From the NCBI GenBank assembly GCA_028565635.1, contig JAOXYB010018185.1, forward strand, positions 1 to 18,411: 18,411 nucleotides of DNA, written 5' to 3'. The stretch comes from Phoronis ovalis (Eukaryota; Phoronida; Phoronidae). Below, piece after piece: positions 1 through 11,500 of the stretch; the first letter of the stretch is position 1, and the number at the start of each line of letters is the position of its first letter. The notes under the pieces were generated by a model. That model had not been told where the DNA came from and made no database searches. It saw nothing but the letters and a program-made list of their open reading frames with translations. A program made the translations under genes and the position numbers.

Positions 1-243
1 ATACAGTGAAAAGTATACAATCCAAATCCAAAATTTTCAACGCGGCTGCACACCCCCACCAAAAAATAACCTGAGTATCCCCCCCGGGGTTCGGCGTGTC
101 CTTGTCCCTTTGCTGATACCAGTTCAGCTTACGATCCCAGGTTTACAGCCTTATTAATTGTTGGTAGGCTCAATAGCCTTTAGTCAAATAACTATATGAT
201 TATTTTTTTCTTGGCTTTCCCTAGCTAGTCACATATATTAAAT

Positions 244-684
244 CCCGGGGGGTCCGACTCAGATATATTACTGGTACCCATGGACGTGAATGCCGGTTTT
301 TGAAAAAGCTCCTAAATGCGTTTTCTCATTTTTAAATTTTGACACCTTTTCACTGACTGAAAGAAATTTTAGATACCTTAATAAATGGGTCGAGAATTTT
401 TTTTGGAAAATGCCCGGAAAATTGTGGGAAATTCACTCTAACTCGAGACGAAGTTTAGTCAAGAGGTTGGCGGTTTTCAATGGCGGTTTGATCGATTTCG
501 ATACCCTAAACGAGTACAGTTAATTGAAAACAAACAAGGTATACCCTTTTGTATATTTTATCGAAAAATGTAACCATAAAAGCATAATGCGTGTTCACGT
601 GCTTTGTTCTTAAAAATCATCCTTTTTACGCGTTTTTGTTTACGCTCATGCGTACCAACCATTGATTTGAGTCGGACCCCCGGG
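244..684. mobile_element. Non-autonomous DNA transposon (MITE-like) with 8-bp target-site duplication
   Basis: The element begins CCCGGGGGGTCCGACTCA (244-261) and ends with the inverted copy TGAGTCGGACCCCCGGG (668-684), differing by one G. The inverted similarity continues inward: TGGTACCCATG at 272-282 pairs with 647-657, giving an imperfect terminal inverted repeat of about 40 bp. It is flanked on both sides by the same octamer, TATTAAAT (236-243 and 685-692), which is a perfect target-site duplication. At 441 bp, with no recognisable transposase, it would have to be moved in trans. An 8-bp duplication is typical of hAT, P or Merlin-type transposases, but the CCCGGGG terminus is not the usual hAT end, so the superfamily is left open. 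TTAA lies two bases outside each end, so a TTAA-targeting family is an alternative. A 77-codon open frame at 290-523 has no recognisable domain and is probably chance. Confidence 0.8.
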
Positions 685-692
685 TATTAAAT

Positions 693-3600
693 TTAAAATG
701 ACCAGGAAAGACCGAGTCAATTTATAATCAGATTACATAAAATTCTTACCTGGTGTTGGTAATATGCTATTTTGCGATTTAGATTTAGATTGCTCAGAAA
801 TATTTGTTAGCTGTTGTACTTATACTTGTACGAGTAATTAAACTTGGTCCAGAACATGTATTTCAAGTTTTACACCGACATCTTACATCTTTTCTTTTAC
901 CTGTGTACTACATCGAAAATACCTAAGAATTCCCTTTCCTGGGACGACTCTCTGCAGCATTTGTATGCAAGTTCAATGGTAATTATCTGCGTAAGGGTTC
1001 GTAGCTAATATTGATAAGATCATCGTGTAAAAGTGGATCAAAAAGTATATACTTTGCTATAACAAATATTATGTAACAAATGTAATTATTCCAGTATTGT
1101 TATTCGGCATAATACTCTTAATTAATTTATAGTTATTAAATACCATTCATGTATACTAACGCCTATTAGTCCGTCATAAAAGTCAAGTCATAAATTAAAC
1201 ATAGTAATAATTCATCTGATTCCCCAATCATTATATAGATATGCATGCACACGGTGCAAAAATAACAGTTCAAAGCGGCTGTCACGCATTTGATTGTTAT
1301 ATGTAACGCAGCGAAACTCACTCAGGAACACATACATCAGTGGCTCTGCTGTGTATTTGATTACATGGTCATGGGAGTAATAGTACTACTGTACCTGTAC
1401 CAAATTTAATTATTCATTACTGATTTCTGAAATTCAGTGAAGTAATATTGCGGCTAACAAAAGAACAAGCGAGAGCGTACAAGTTACGTTTCTATAGTAA
1501 CCGTGCATGTTATTACCTGGAATAATAATCCGTAATTATTTTTGTCATAAGGAGATAAAGACAATTCCAATGAATCTCTAAAACAAATATTAAAAAGTCC
1601 ATTTCACAATGTGTTATTATGCGCATATATTGATTCATGATTTCTCCAATACTTAGATTACAAGGTTTTCTTTACTTAACAATTCATTTATTTCGTGCAG
1701 TTCTTCATCTCTTTTTTGTCAGATTTCTTCGCTGTCGCTGCAATCTGAATGTAAACTTTTTTTTAATATACTTGATAACGATAAGTTTACGTTATAATTT
1801 GTACATATTATTAATTAAAAATGGCACCCTCAATGAAAATATTATTATTTATGTAAGATCTAGCTAATAAAATACAGTTATGCAACAACGCTGTCATGGA
1901 AATATACGATGGCCTCGATAAGTATATAATAAAGACAATGTTGCTTTACTGGCATGCTAAGATTCAGTTCCACTACCTCTTTACTCCAGCAGGTTTAAAG
2001 AATCTAAAATCACTTTGTAAAAGACAAAGCACTTTATTTCTTGTACTAGCATCTGCAAGTAGATTACCTCTAATAGTACAGATCATTGTGCGTATGTAAT
2101 GCATCAAAGTGCTTGATGACAGTACGTAGCTGTAACCAAACAACGGAGCGCGATTGAGGCAGCAATTGCATATGTAATGTAGGGACGTTGATCATGTGTC
2201 ATAAATTTTTAACGAACCTTAAATTATTAAATAAACACAACTGAATTTTGAAAAATGGGCTACGTGTAACTGAGAATTTTGACTGACAACCTACGTGTAG
2301 GTTGTGACAAAAGCGATGAGGCACCTCCAATTTTCTTATTATAATTTTCTTAGAAATTGCACTTTTCTGTTTCTTCCTTGCATGCACCTGTCTTTTTCAC
2401 AAACAGTATTTCTGGCCCACCTCCTCAAAAATATTATTTTTAAATTTTGACCAGACATGAATCGTTTTTTCTCTGCCCCTGTACCGCAACTCGATGTCCG
2501 CTGCTGCTTCTGATCAATTTTACAAATGAACAATAACGTATTTTTTCATACAGTTCAACAGTTCAAAATTCAACAGCTACTGCAACTGGCTATAGAATTT
2601 TGTAAATTTACTAATCATGGTAATAAAGTACCTGCGAAACTGTTTGTAATTAATTATTTAAAAGCCCATTTCTACTGCGAGCAGTTTCCATATCCTTAGG
2701 TTCCTTCGTGGGATTCCAGACAGAGTTTAAGTATATTAATAAAAGAAAAGAAAATATCCGCTAAACAACCCTCTATACCAGCGCACTTGTTCGGTGACAA
2801 GTCAGGTCCTATGTGGAAAATAATTGCGTCAAATTCAAGTTGCCTAAAGTATACTCACTAGTCAAGAGGAACTCCCTATAAAACATTTCATACATAAACA
2901 TGTATGTATACTTAGTATACACATATATACCAGTTAATGTAATACAGAAGAACGCTTGGCACGGGGTGCACACAGTAGACAAATTGAGTTATTTTGTAGC
3001 AATTCTATGCTTTAAACATGGTTATATATATACTTCCATTTAAACATAGGTATAACACTTACATTTTGTTCCACAATGCACGAAAATCGAACTTTTTCTG
3101 TTAACTTTTAAACAGGCCTTCAAAATGAAACCAGGGTATCCTAGGGAAACATATAGAACGATCCTCGCAGAGTAGTTAAAGGTATAGAAACTGGAACTGT
3201 GTCAATCACTACACTTGTTCAATCCGTTTCGTTAAAATGTCAATATAAATATTTAATTAAACATTTTCAGAAATTAATTATGTAAGTTTAATATGCGTAA
3301 TGCAATCGTATTTAAGTGATATCGAATCGGAGCAATCAAAAAGTGTGCGATCTGCATTTTATGCAATATTCAAAACAGAGAAATTTTTAACAAAATAGTA
3401 GTTTAGCATAGCTGTAAAATAAAAACCTTTTCTTGGCTATTATTTAGTCACTCGTAGCTCTCTGTAACAGAAAGAATTGAAGCGATGTCTAGCTGACGGT
3501 AACTTGCTTTATATTCTGTTAGACTAATAGATAAAATAAGTTTATTTTCTTTAATCTTGATTATGACATGTTTATATTATATAAGCCATGTAAGCGATAC

Positions 3601-6600
3601 ATTATAGCGTACTTTGCAAACCTTCTACAACGTATATAAGTCATGCATGCTTGCTTGTATCCGCGTTACAAGCTCACAACGTGTGTAGGAGTACCATGCA
3701 TGCACGTATACAGTTCTGAGTCTTGCATTGCAGCTGTTTAATTATTTAATACCGCCTCTCTGTGCTCGCAAAGTCGGTGTTTGATGTAGATTCTCCGCAT
3801 TAGAATTACCATACATAGATCGCTCTGAAATTGTCCTACGCGCGCAGGTATGTCAGAAAAACAGGTGCTGATACATTTCGTTTAGAAACTATATCAAGTA
3901 TACTTACTTTACTGCTGTGATAGTTCTGAAATATTGATAATAGACACTTACCTCAACTCAATGTCAATTCCGTCCAAATCCATCTTACGTATTCTTTTCT
4001 AGTAAAACCAATAATAGATTAGTAACTATCTTAAAAAGGAAATTAGTAATAATCTAGCGGATTTATTCTGATGCAATTTGTCAAAGATTTAAGTTTAATT
4101 AACACATTTGTTCATTCACAACTACTAAGGTAGATAGCTTACAGACTTCGTTTATTCATGCAAGTGACTCTTGATTAGTGACGTTTGCTTGTTTAGAAAT
4201 TCAGAGTATCGTCTGACATTTAATAGAGTTGAAATATTAATAACACATTCATTAATGTACGCGTATTCGTCTCATTGTCTTTGTCTATAGGGTATTCGGG
4301 ATTCGTTATTATAATAAAGTCAAATATTAACGGTTTCTTATGCACACAACAGTTCTTATATTCATGAGTAATATATTATTAAGATGAAGCCATCTGATAC
4401 TATCGCAGTCATAGGGAAATACAACAGTTGTCCAGCTGGAATGTGGTTTATAAGTCAGGTGGCTAGCTTACTAAGTCTTTTAGTTAAATGAGACATTAAT
4501 TATCAATATTGAGTAATTGTTGTGTGTGTATGTATGCGAAGTTTCTTTTTTGTGCTATGCCTTTTTACCACAACTATGTCATGTAAAACAATAATATGAA
4601 TCACTCCCTTATTTGCGAATAGGATAACTGAATGAGATGATCGGTGGACGCTATTAATTATATTTTCCTTTTAGACATGGAATAAGCAAATCAACCAACC
4701 TGAAGTTGTAGTGATTGCATATGACTGTAAGTTAAAGTTAAGTTAGGGTTGCCTCTATAACAGGAGAAAGGAGATATTTTGGTCACAAAATAGTCTCATT
4801 TCTAAACCTGTCTAAAAGAAAAAGGAACCTAGCTAATTATGATGCTTTCGCTCCTATTATGAACACATTTGTGTAAGGATTTTTACTGAAAAGCAGAAAT
4901 ACAAATAAAGAATAACCCATTTGGACGCCAGTACCCCGTATTTGTCAACCCCATACATTTCTCATTAGTTGGATTCAGTAATTTGTCTGTAAGCGGCCCC
5001 CAGATGAGAGAGCTACTTTACTAGTCGGTTTTTAAAAACCGGTTTAAAGAAATATTAATAGTGCTAGTATTGCACTTTTTTTGAATATTTGAATTTTTTT
5101 AAATTCTAATTAATTTCTGGTTCCCTACCATGTTTTCACCTTGATGCAAAGATTCTAAATAATATTTTGTTTTTCCTAAAATAACCGCATTGAATTGATT
5201 CTATCCTTTAATTCAAATGAAACTTAGCATAAAATTGTAAATGCGCTGCCATACATTTATTAATTGGCAAATTTGTTTCGACCGCGGGCATGAAGTAAAA
5301 AACTAGTAAATAAAATCCGTAAGTGCAAACACGCAGGATGAACATAATGTAAATGTATCAGATTGACTGGAATCCACCTGGTGGTAGAAGACAGATCAAA
5401 TATTATTGCTTACAAATATTATTAAAGCAATATGATAAGAACACAAATGTGTACACGATGAATGTATTATGATTCTGTTTTACGTACATGTAGTACTAGT
5501 ACATTCCTAATCAACACATCCACAGAACATTGTGAAGAATAAACTATCACGTACAAGATAAGTTTGCCAATATCCCATCTATTATTGCAATCAATCTGCG
5601 TGTCACAAGCAGCTTAGGATAATTATTTATAAATTTAGCAATGAAATTAATAAAACATACATGTTAGCAAAAAAAATAATGCAAAATATAGGTTGGGGGC
5701 TAGGTTAATATAAAGTAATGCATAAAAATATCTTTTTAGAAATAATAAGTTATTTAAAGAAAATAAAATAATACCCATTTACAGCCAGCCGTTTTAACTT
5801 TTTTTGGAGATACGAAAATATTATTATCAATATTTAGTTTGTTATATGCAATATAAAACAGACAATTGGGGTAAGTAAGTTAAAAATATTAACATCCTAA
5901 AATAAAGTCCACCTGGAATGGCACTGTCTTCCCTTTCTAGCCTGGTGTAATATTTTTTATATATAAAATATATACGTACGCAGATAAGGAAGCAGACGAT
6001 ATACACTCGGAAATTATAATCTCAAATCCTCAAGACTTTATAAAAAATGCGAGACCTGTACGTTTTGTTAACATGTTTAGAACAAAATATATGGGTTACA
6101 GTAATATAAGGTGACTGTTTACGAGTTGAAATTATAAAGCTTAATATTGTCTCCTTTCAAATATGTTGTAGTCTCTGGATAGAAACGTTTCTATCACGTC
6201 CAGCTTCCGGTTTTAAATTTATTTATGACTGACAACATTTGTAGTTATAATGCAGATTAGGCATACGATATACTTTAAATTTATCGTGATTAGTGTTCAT
6301 TTGTTTTTAAGTATGTAACCGAAGTCAATTGTTTTCAAACACCTGATTCCAGGATAGCTGTCTAGAATTGAAGCTGCTATATAAACAGATACTTACTCTT
6401 TAACATATCGTTATATATTATATATCATAGTTAGGTATATATACGGAACGGTGCTGTAATCTAGCTGAGAGTTTCCGGCGTGGTATCGTGATTCCGAATA
6501 TACAACAAGGGTTAAGATTCGAAAAACTCGAGTTTCCCCCTAAAAGGCCCTTCTAATATTAGATCATATGGCCGAATTCAATCTATATCTTACCTCATGA

Positions 6601-7539
6601 TTTGTAAAGTTTAGAGTATTGACTTTTTAAAAAATGTATACTTTTATATGAGAAAAAGCAGTATTTGCTAGCAGTAGTCTCTCCCTATGGGCCCGTAGTG
6701 AATGTCATGATGAGCTGCTATTTTTAAAACAGATTAATTTTTCCCCCAGCTTGTCAGGATTATTATCAGCATATTGGTTGTTAATTTGTTACTTGGGCTC
6801 TTTCTGTGGGAGGGAAATTAATTGGATAAGAATTAATAGATATTTGTGACATGTCGGATGAAATTTGTAAATATTTGCAAACTATATTTTGGAGCACTTT
6901 GAGACATAAATAGGTCGAAAGGGCATCTGTGTCTGGAATCTCTGCTGTGTTCGAAGATTTTGGTGGCAATTGTGTGTCAAGAATTTCATGTATGGTTTGT
7001 CTGATGGTGAACAATAAGTTGTTGATGATGATAACAGAGCCTTCGAAGCTACCATCGAAGAATAGTTTATGTCCAAATTTGATGAAAATTGCATTGAAGG
7101 CTATTGAAAATGTAATAGTATAGTTTCATCACGTTCATGTGTCTATCTCTTCATTGTAATTACTAAAACCAATTAAAGGATATAAAAGAATTTATATACA
7201 CCTCTTTGTATCTATAAACCTTAAATCAGGCTAATAGCTAAGTTCGGAAATTTTGCGTTTTTAAATGATGACTACAGTTTTTTGATAGTTATTTTATATT
7301 TGTTAATTCAACTCTATGTAGGATACAAAACACGAAAATAAACACCCCCTTGTTTTGAAATTACTTGTTTGTTTTTTTTGAAAATTTTAGTTGCAGGTTA
7401 TGATTTCTGTAATATAACATAGCTTTCGAAAATGTCTTCACGTGCCATTATTGGCCGTAGGTTACGGGTTTATACTAGTGTTCTATATTAATGTTAGTAA
7501 AAGTCTAGCAAGTTACTCGAATGCACTTCTACATCGAGA
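693..7539. other. Long AT-rich non-coding stretch downstream of FMO-A
   Basis: No exon, RNA gene or intact mobile element could be recognised on either strand. The open frames present (all under 80 codons) have AT-driven composition and no known motif. Small structures seen are a 20-bp inverted repeat at 2286-2305 (ACAACCTAC / GTAGGTTGT around a GT centre) and a perfect 16-bp palindrome at 5026-5041 (CGGTTTTTAAAAACCG). At 6781-7123, overlapping open frames on both strands might be the remnant of an old coding sequence, but no family is recognisable. The region lies past the FMO-A polyadenylation signal, so it is intergenic, or intronic to a gene outside the window. Confidence 0.5.
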
Positions 7540-7720
7540 TTCAAAACACTAACAATAAATGACCTAAAATATATAAAATGACAAAATTATAAAAAACCTA
7601 AATATAAAAAAATTAAAATAAAACTATTCAAAATTAAGAAAAATGACCCAAAAATACATAAAATGATCAAAAATTACAATAAAACATTGCAATCATGTAC
7701 AGTCAAAAAAATGTATAAGA
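7540..7720. repeat. A-rich low-complexity tract with an imperfect direct repeat
   Basis: The plus strand is strongly biased to A, with very little G, and lies just beyond the FMO-A 3' end. Two imperfect copies of a unit of about 36 bp occur, at roughly 7556-7591 and 7641-7679. Both begin AAATGACC, followed by an A-rich run, then ATAAAATGA and AAAATTA. On the transcribed (minus) strand it is T-rich. It could be an old simple-sequence expansion; no mobile-element ends are visible. Confidence 0.5.
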
Positions 7721-7805
7721 ACAGAAAATCCAAATTTACAAATCAAATAAATGACATACGAATTTATAGAAACGAAAGTAAAATAAAACTAATAAATCTG
7801 TACAA

Positions 7806-7811
7806 TTTATT
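7806..7811 (-). promoter_or_regulatory. Candidate polyadenylation signal of FMO-A
   Basis: AATAAA on the minus strand lies about 140 bp past the FMO-A stop codon and is the first canonical hexamer in the 3' direction. The sequence beyond it is T-rich, as expected for a downstream element. The 3' UTR would be about 150-170 nt. The motif is common by chance in AT-rich DNA, so support rests on its position. Confidence 0.5.
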
Positions 7812-7952
7812 TAGTCTGTTTTCTAGAGCCGCAAAAGCTTTCTAAGAAATATGCTTCTAGATTTTTGTCTCAGTGTATATGTAGTACCAATTTAAATCCC
7901 TCACCTAATCATAACAACTTCTATCAATCAGTTGTGAGTTTTGCTATAAAAT

Positions 7953-8591
7953 CTAGGCAGTTTGCTGTTTGGAAACTGCTTCAAATGTTTCGTCATCAAT
8001 TACATTGTAATTTTTATTTCTATAAGCGAGTAAATTATTAACTCGCCCATAATGCACTTCATCGAACAATTTCCTAACAACTGGTGAAATAGGTTTAAAA
8101 TTTGCCATCTCAGCTAATGAATCGTTGTAATCCCATTGCCTTGGCCCCATGTGATGCGCATATCTATGCAACATCCCAGAATTTAACCTTTCTTTATAAT
8201 CCTCCAGAATTTCTTGTTCCATTTCTTGCTTTGTAGGTAGTTTTAGCGAACCATCCAAAGTAGACAATATAAACTGAGCTTGATTATCAAACATCGGAAA
8301 AGGGCACACTTGTCTGCATAATCCAATAAACGAAAGAGATGTATGGCTTGTATGAATGATATGCTTATATAGATGTGTGACCCGTTCGTCACATACCTCC
8401 ACAGCGCACTCTGGGGTCAAGAATGGGAAATTAAATTTATAACCAGTACACATTAGCAGTGCATCGGCTTGTTCTTCCTGCCCATTTCTGAATACAACGC
8501 CGTCTTCTGTCAGACTTACCACACCAGGAACTTGTTGGACATTGCTTGGTAAGTGGGACTGCAAAGGAGCCTTGTTATGACTAAGGATGAC
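7953..8591 (-). CDS. FMO-A exon 5 (C-terminal half, residues 222-433)
   Basis: 639 bp including a TAG stop. It starts at acceptor TTATCCTAG|GTC, not at any ATG, and adds VILSHNKAP upstream of the open frame. It contains DALLMCTGY (264-272), the FMO C-terminal motif where many family members have ATGY, followed by FPFL and CAVEV. Further conserved blocks are LSFIGLC and PFPMFDNQAQF, and the protein ends in SKQQTA. There is no hydrophobic tail. FMO-B has an exon of exactly the same length with 26 amino-acid differences. Confidence 0.95.
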   Translation of the reverse strand, partial: VILSHNKAPLQSHLPSNVQQVPGVVSLTEDGVVFRNGQEEQADALLMCTGYKFNFPFLTPECAVEVCDERVTHLYKHIIHTSHTSLSFIGLCRQVCPFPMFDNQAQFILSTLDGSLKLPTKQEMEQEILEDYKERLNSGMLHRYAHHMGPRQWDYNDSLAEMANFKPISPVVRKLFDEVHYGRVNNLLAYRNKNYNVIDDETFEAVSKQQTA

Positions 8592-11500
8592 CTAGGATAA
8601 AATATTAAATGAGGTGCTGGTGGTCTTATAATTAACAGTCGTTACAACAGCCTTAAGTTTGAAGACATCCGATTTTAATGTGCGACTTAACTTATTTTGT
8701 TATAATATCTTAATTGACAACCAATTACAAGCAATATAGGGTAACTGAAATTCCCTGCTAAATCCATATTTCTTAATTCATCCCACGTCTACCATGATGG
8801 GGGTCTGCATTAATTAATAATGATAACATCGAAATCTTTGACACAGCTAACATTTTTTCTACTGCTAACTAAAACTATTTAGTCTATTTAGTTTAAAATG
8901 AAATGCAATTTTTACCTGTCTCGCACAAGAAGCAAGGTCAAGGCATATGTCTTGTCCAGATGCACCTGCCCCTAAGACGACGACTCGTTTATCAGTGTAG
9001 TCTCCTGGGTGTCTATAGTTATGACTGTGAACTACTTCTCCTTTGAAATTATTCATACCAGGTATATTGGGCAATATCGGTATGGAGTAGTGCCTAAACA
9101 GATATTGGGAAAGGTTAAAGGGTGGACTGAAAAGTTACTGATAGGTTAATGGAAACGGTTTGCTGATGAACTCATTTATTTCATAGGCTAACTCTTATAA
9201 ACATCTCCTGACTTTTGAAGTGGTTAACGGCGGGATGTCCGAATTCTTTTATTCAAAGGGGCAATTAAATAGTAAAAAAATAATTTAGTTGAAAACAATG
9301 TTATTTGTTGTCGATCGTCGTGGCGGTGTGCTGCATTGTGCTCTGTATAATTTTCTTTTTGCGATAAAAATAATAACATTAATTGGAATAGATCTACCCA
9401 TTGGCCACAATTATCGCATCGAATAGCTTGGTTTCCCGTTGTCTTTCTGGTTGCTTAAGGTTCTCTGTGCTTACTTCCCATGTCGTGCCACCAGAGGTCG
9501 ACTTGGGATGAACTCTTTCAACGCTACTATAAAACTGTATTGAGGAAAATACACATTTTAACAACCAGCATAATGTCGGTTATATATTTTAAATCTACAA
9601 ATCATATTTCAAAATATCCTCTCAAAAAAGAATAAAGTTAAAACAGTTTGTCTAGAAGTATTTTTAAAATCATTCACCAGAGGGCGCCAACAATGATGAT
9701 GATGATGATGAACGAGTATAGACTACATCAAATGATTTGAATGTAATTTTCTGCTCCATATATAGCTTTCTAGACTTAATTGAATTTTAATTATTTACTC
9801 TTAACTAAATATCCATGTTTCTTGGCTTAATAAATACAATTGACGAACGAAGATTGACACGAGAAATAAATGGAACATTTTAGACCGATTTAAACCCCAT
9901 ATTTCCAGTTGCTGACAGAGAAATAGTTAAAAAAAATACTTTAAACAAAAAGGCACTTAATTGCATATTTCCAAATCACATATTTTTTCTCTTTTTTAAT
10001 TTCTCGCTGCTGCCTGTGACAAGATGGTTTTAATATTTAACTTTTAAAACAAGGGAAAAGGGGGGTTCTATTTATTATTCCGTTTATTGCGTGTCATCTT
10101 GAATTGTAGAATTAAATCTGAAAATCTGTAAATTAAAAGAATTTTAAACGATAGTAGCAATAAATATAATATTCTGAACATTACAATTCTGCATAAGGCC
10201 ATAGCAAAAATAAAAATTGTTTAACGGGCGAAGGCACTCAGAAATTGAGTCGGTATTTTGAATCAGACAACACCGCGATAATTTGTGCGAGTTGGTTATT
10301 GGTATTTTCTGATTCTTTTACAAAACTAAAAGTGAAAACGGCAAAATTTGGAGATGTCGCGCCCGTTAAACAAGGTTTATCTTGGTCTCGCCTAAAATAA
10401 GAATATTGGAATATTTAAAGATATTAATATTAATACCTGTATGTGATCCCAAAGATTGAAATTATCAGCATAATCATCCAAGTAGTTTTTGACGTCGTCA
10501 TGTTTGAGAAATGATGGCAGAGACTTCCTAAATGGAAAATCGTTGTATGCCATAGCTTCTTTGGGAAGATTAGTCCTAAAAAGAAATAACCCATTTCATG
10601 ATGTTCAGCTGAAGAACTTCTATTTTGCTAGACCATTTGCAACAAGGAAGCGTAATTTCAGGTAAAATATCTCATAAGATTGCAGAAGCAGCTTCATTTC
10701 GCTTGAAAAAAAATAGGAATCCATATTTCATGAAATTCACAAACATGGTATTTAATATCCTTGGAAAGATCTTTTAGTTACTCTTATGAACACTGAACTA
10801 ATTATGTTTAAGTTTTTTTGCTGGCAAGAATTACTAATATAATATAAACGGTCATGACCATTATTTTATCACGACTAACCATTTTAAAAGATTTATTTTG
10901 CTGTTCACACAGATGTTAGACATTCATTGAGAATGGAACTATGAGTGATCTACAAGCAGCTTGAACCTGTATTGTCATAATTTTTAATGATTCGGCGCAG
11001 CTACAATATATTGTTGCTATCCAATAGTCCTACGTATAATATCCGTCGTATTGAATTCACTCGAGACTCGCTGATAAATGACATAAGGTCGCAATTGATT
11101 TAAACCACAGTACTGGTGGAGAGGCTGGCCGTAGTGCCAAAACCTTAAATTTATGATTTTTTTTCCCTCGGCGCTGGCTTTTTGGCTGTTTCTGTTTGAA
11201 AGGGATATCATTTTGTTAGAGATTGGAACTAACATTAAAATATACTAAAGTAAAATATACTTAAAGTAAAATATATTAAAATTTGTTAGGATTATTTGAG
11301 CCGGGCAAAACATGAATTTTGTCCGTTGTATTTTCCGGGGGTAGTCTACAAAGTGTAACAGTAATAGCAAACAAACGTTTGGTGGTCATGTCTGCACAAA
11401 AAAATAACTAGAAGCAGGATACATACTAATCTTCAGTTCCTAACAGGTAATTTTCTTCGCGCAATGTTTGAGATTTTTTTATAATGATTTAAACTATATG

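Larger units (their letters stand above)
9535..10436 (-). other. FMO-A intron 2 (902 bp, phase 0)
   Basis: GT-AG intron between DHIQ and FYSSV. It contains an (ATG)6 microsatellite, a CTCF-like motif and a 157-bp inverted-repeat element, listed separately. Otherwise it is AT-rich with nothing recognised. Confidence 0.85.

Noticed and set aside
60-115. CCCCCCCGGGG stretch similar to the transposon ends
   Set aside because: The similarity stops after the G/C run; the GTCCGACTCA part of the terminus is missing.
290-523. 77-codon open frame inside the 441-bp transposon
   Set aside because: No transposase motif, and it starts within the terminal repeat region; most likely chance in a non-autonomous element.
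1637-2099. Two neighbouring plus-strand open frames with hydrophobic stretches
   Set aside because: Hydrophobicity follows from T-rich codons; there is no splice pattern, motif or similarity that I can recognise.
2199-2533. Overlapping minus-strand open frames with basic residues
   Set aside because: Different frames, no domain, no shared splice sites; treated as chance.
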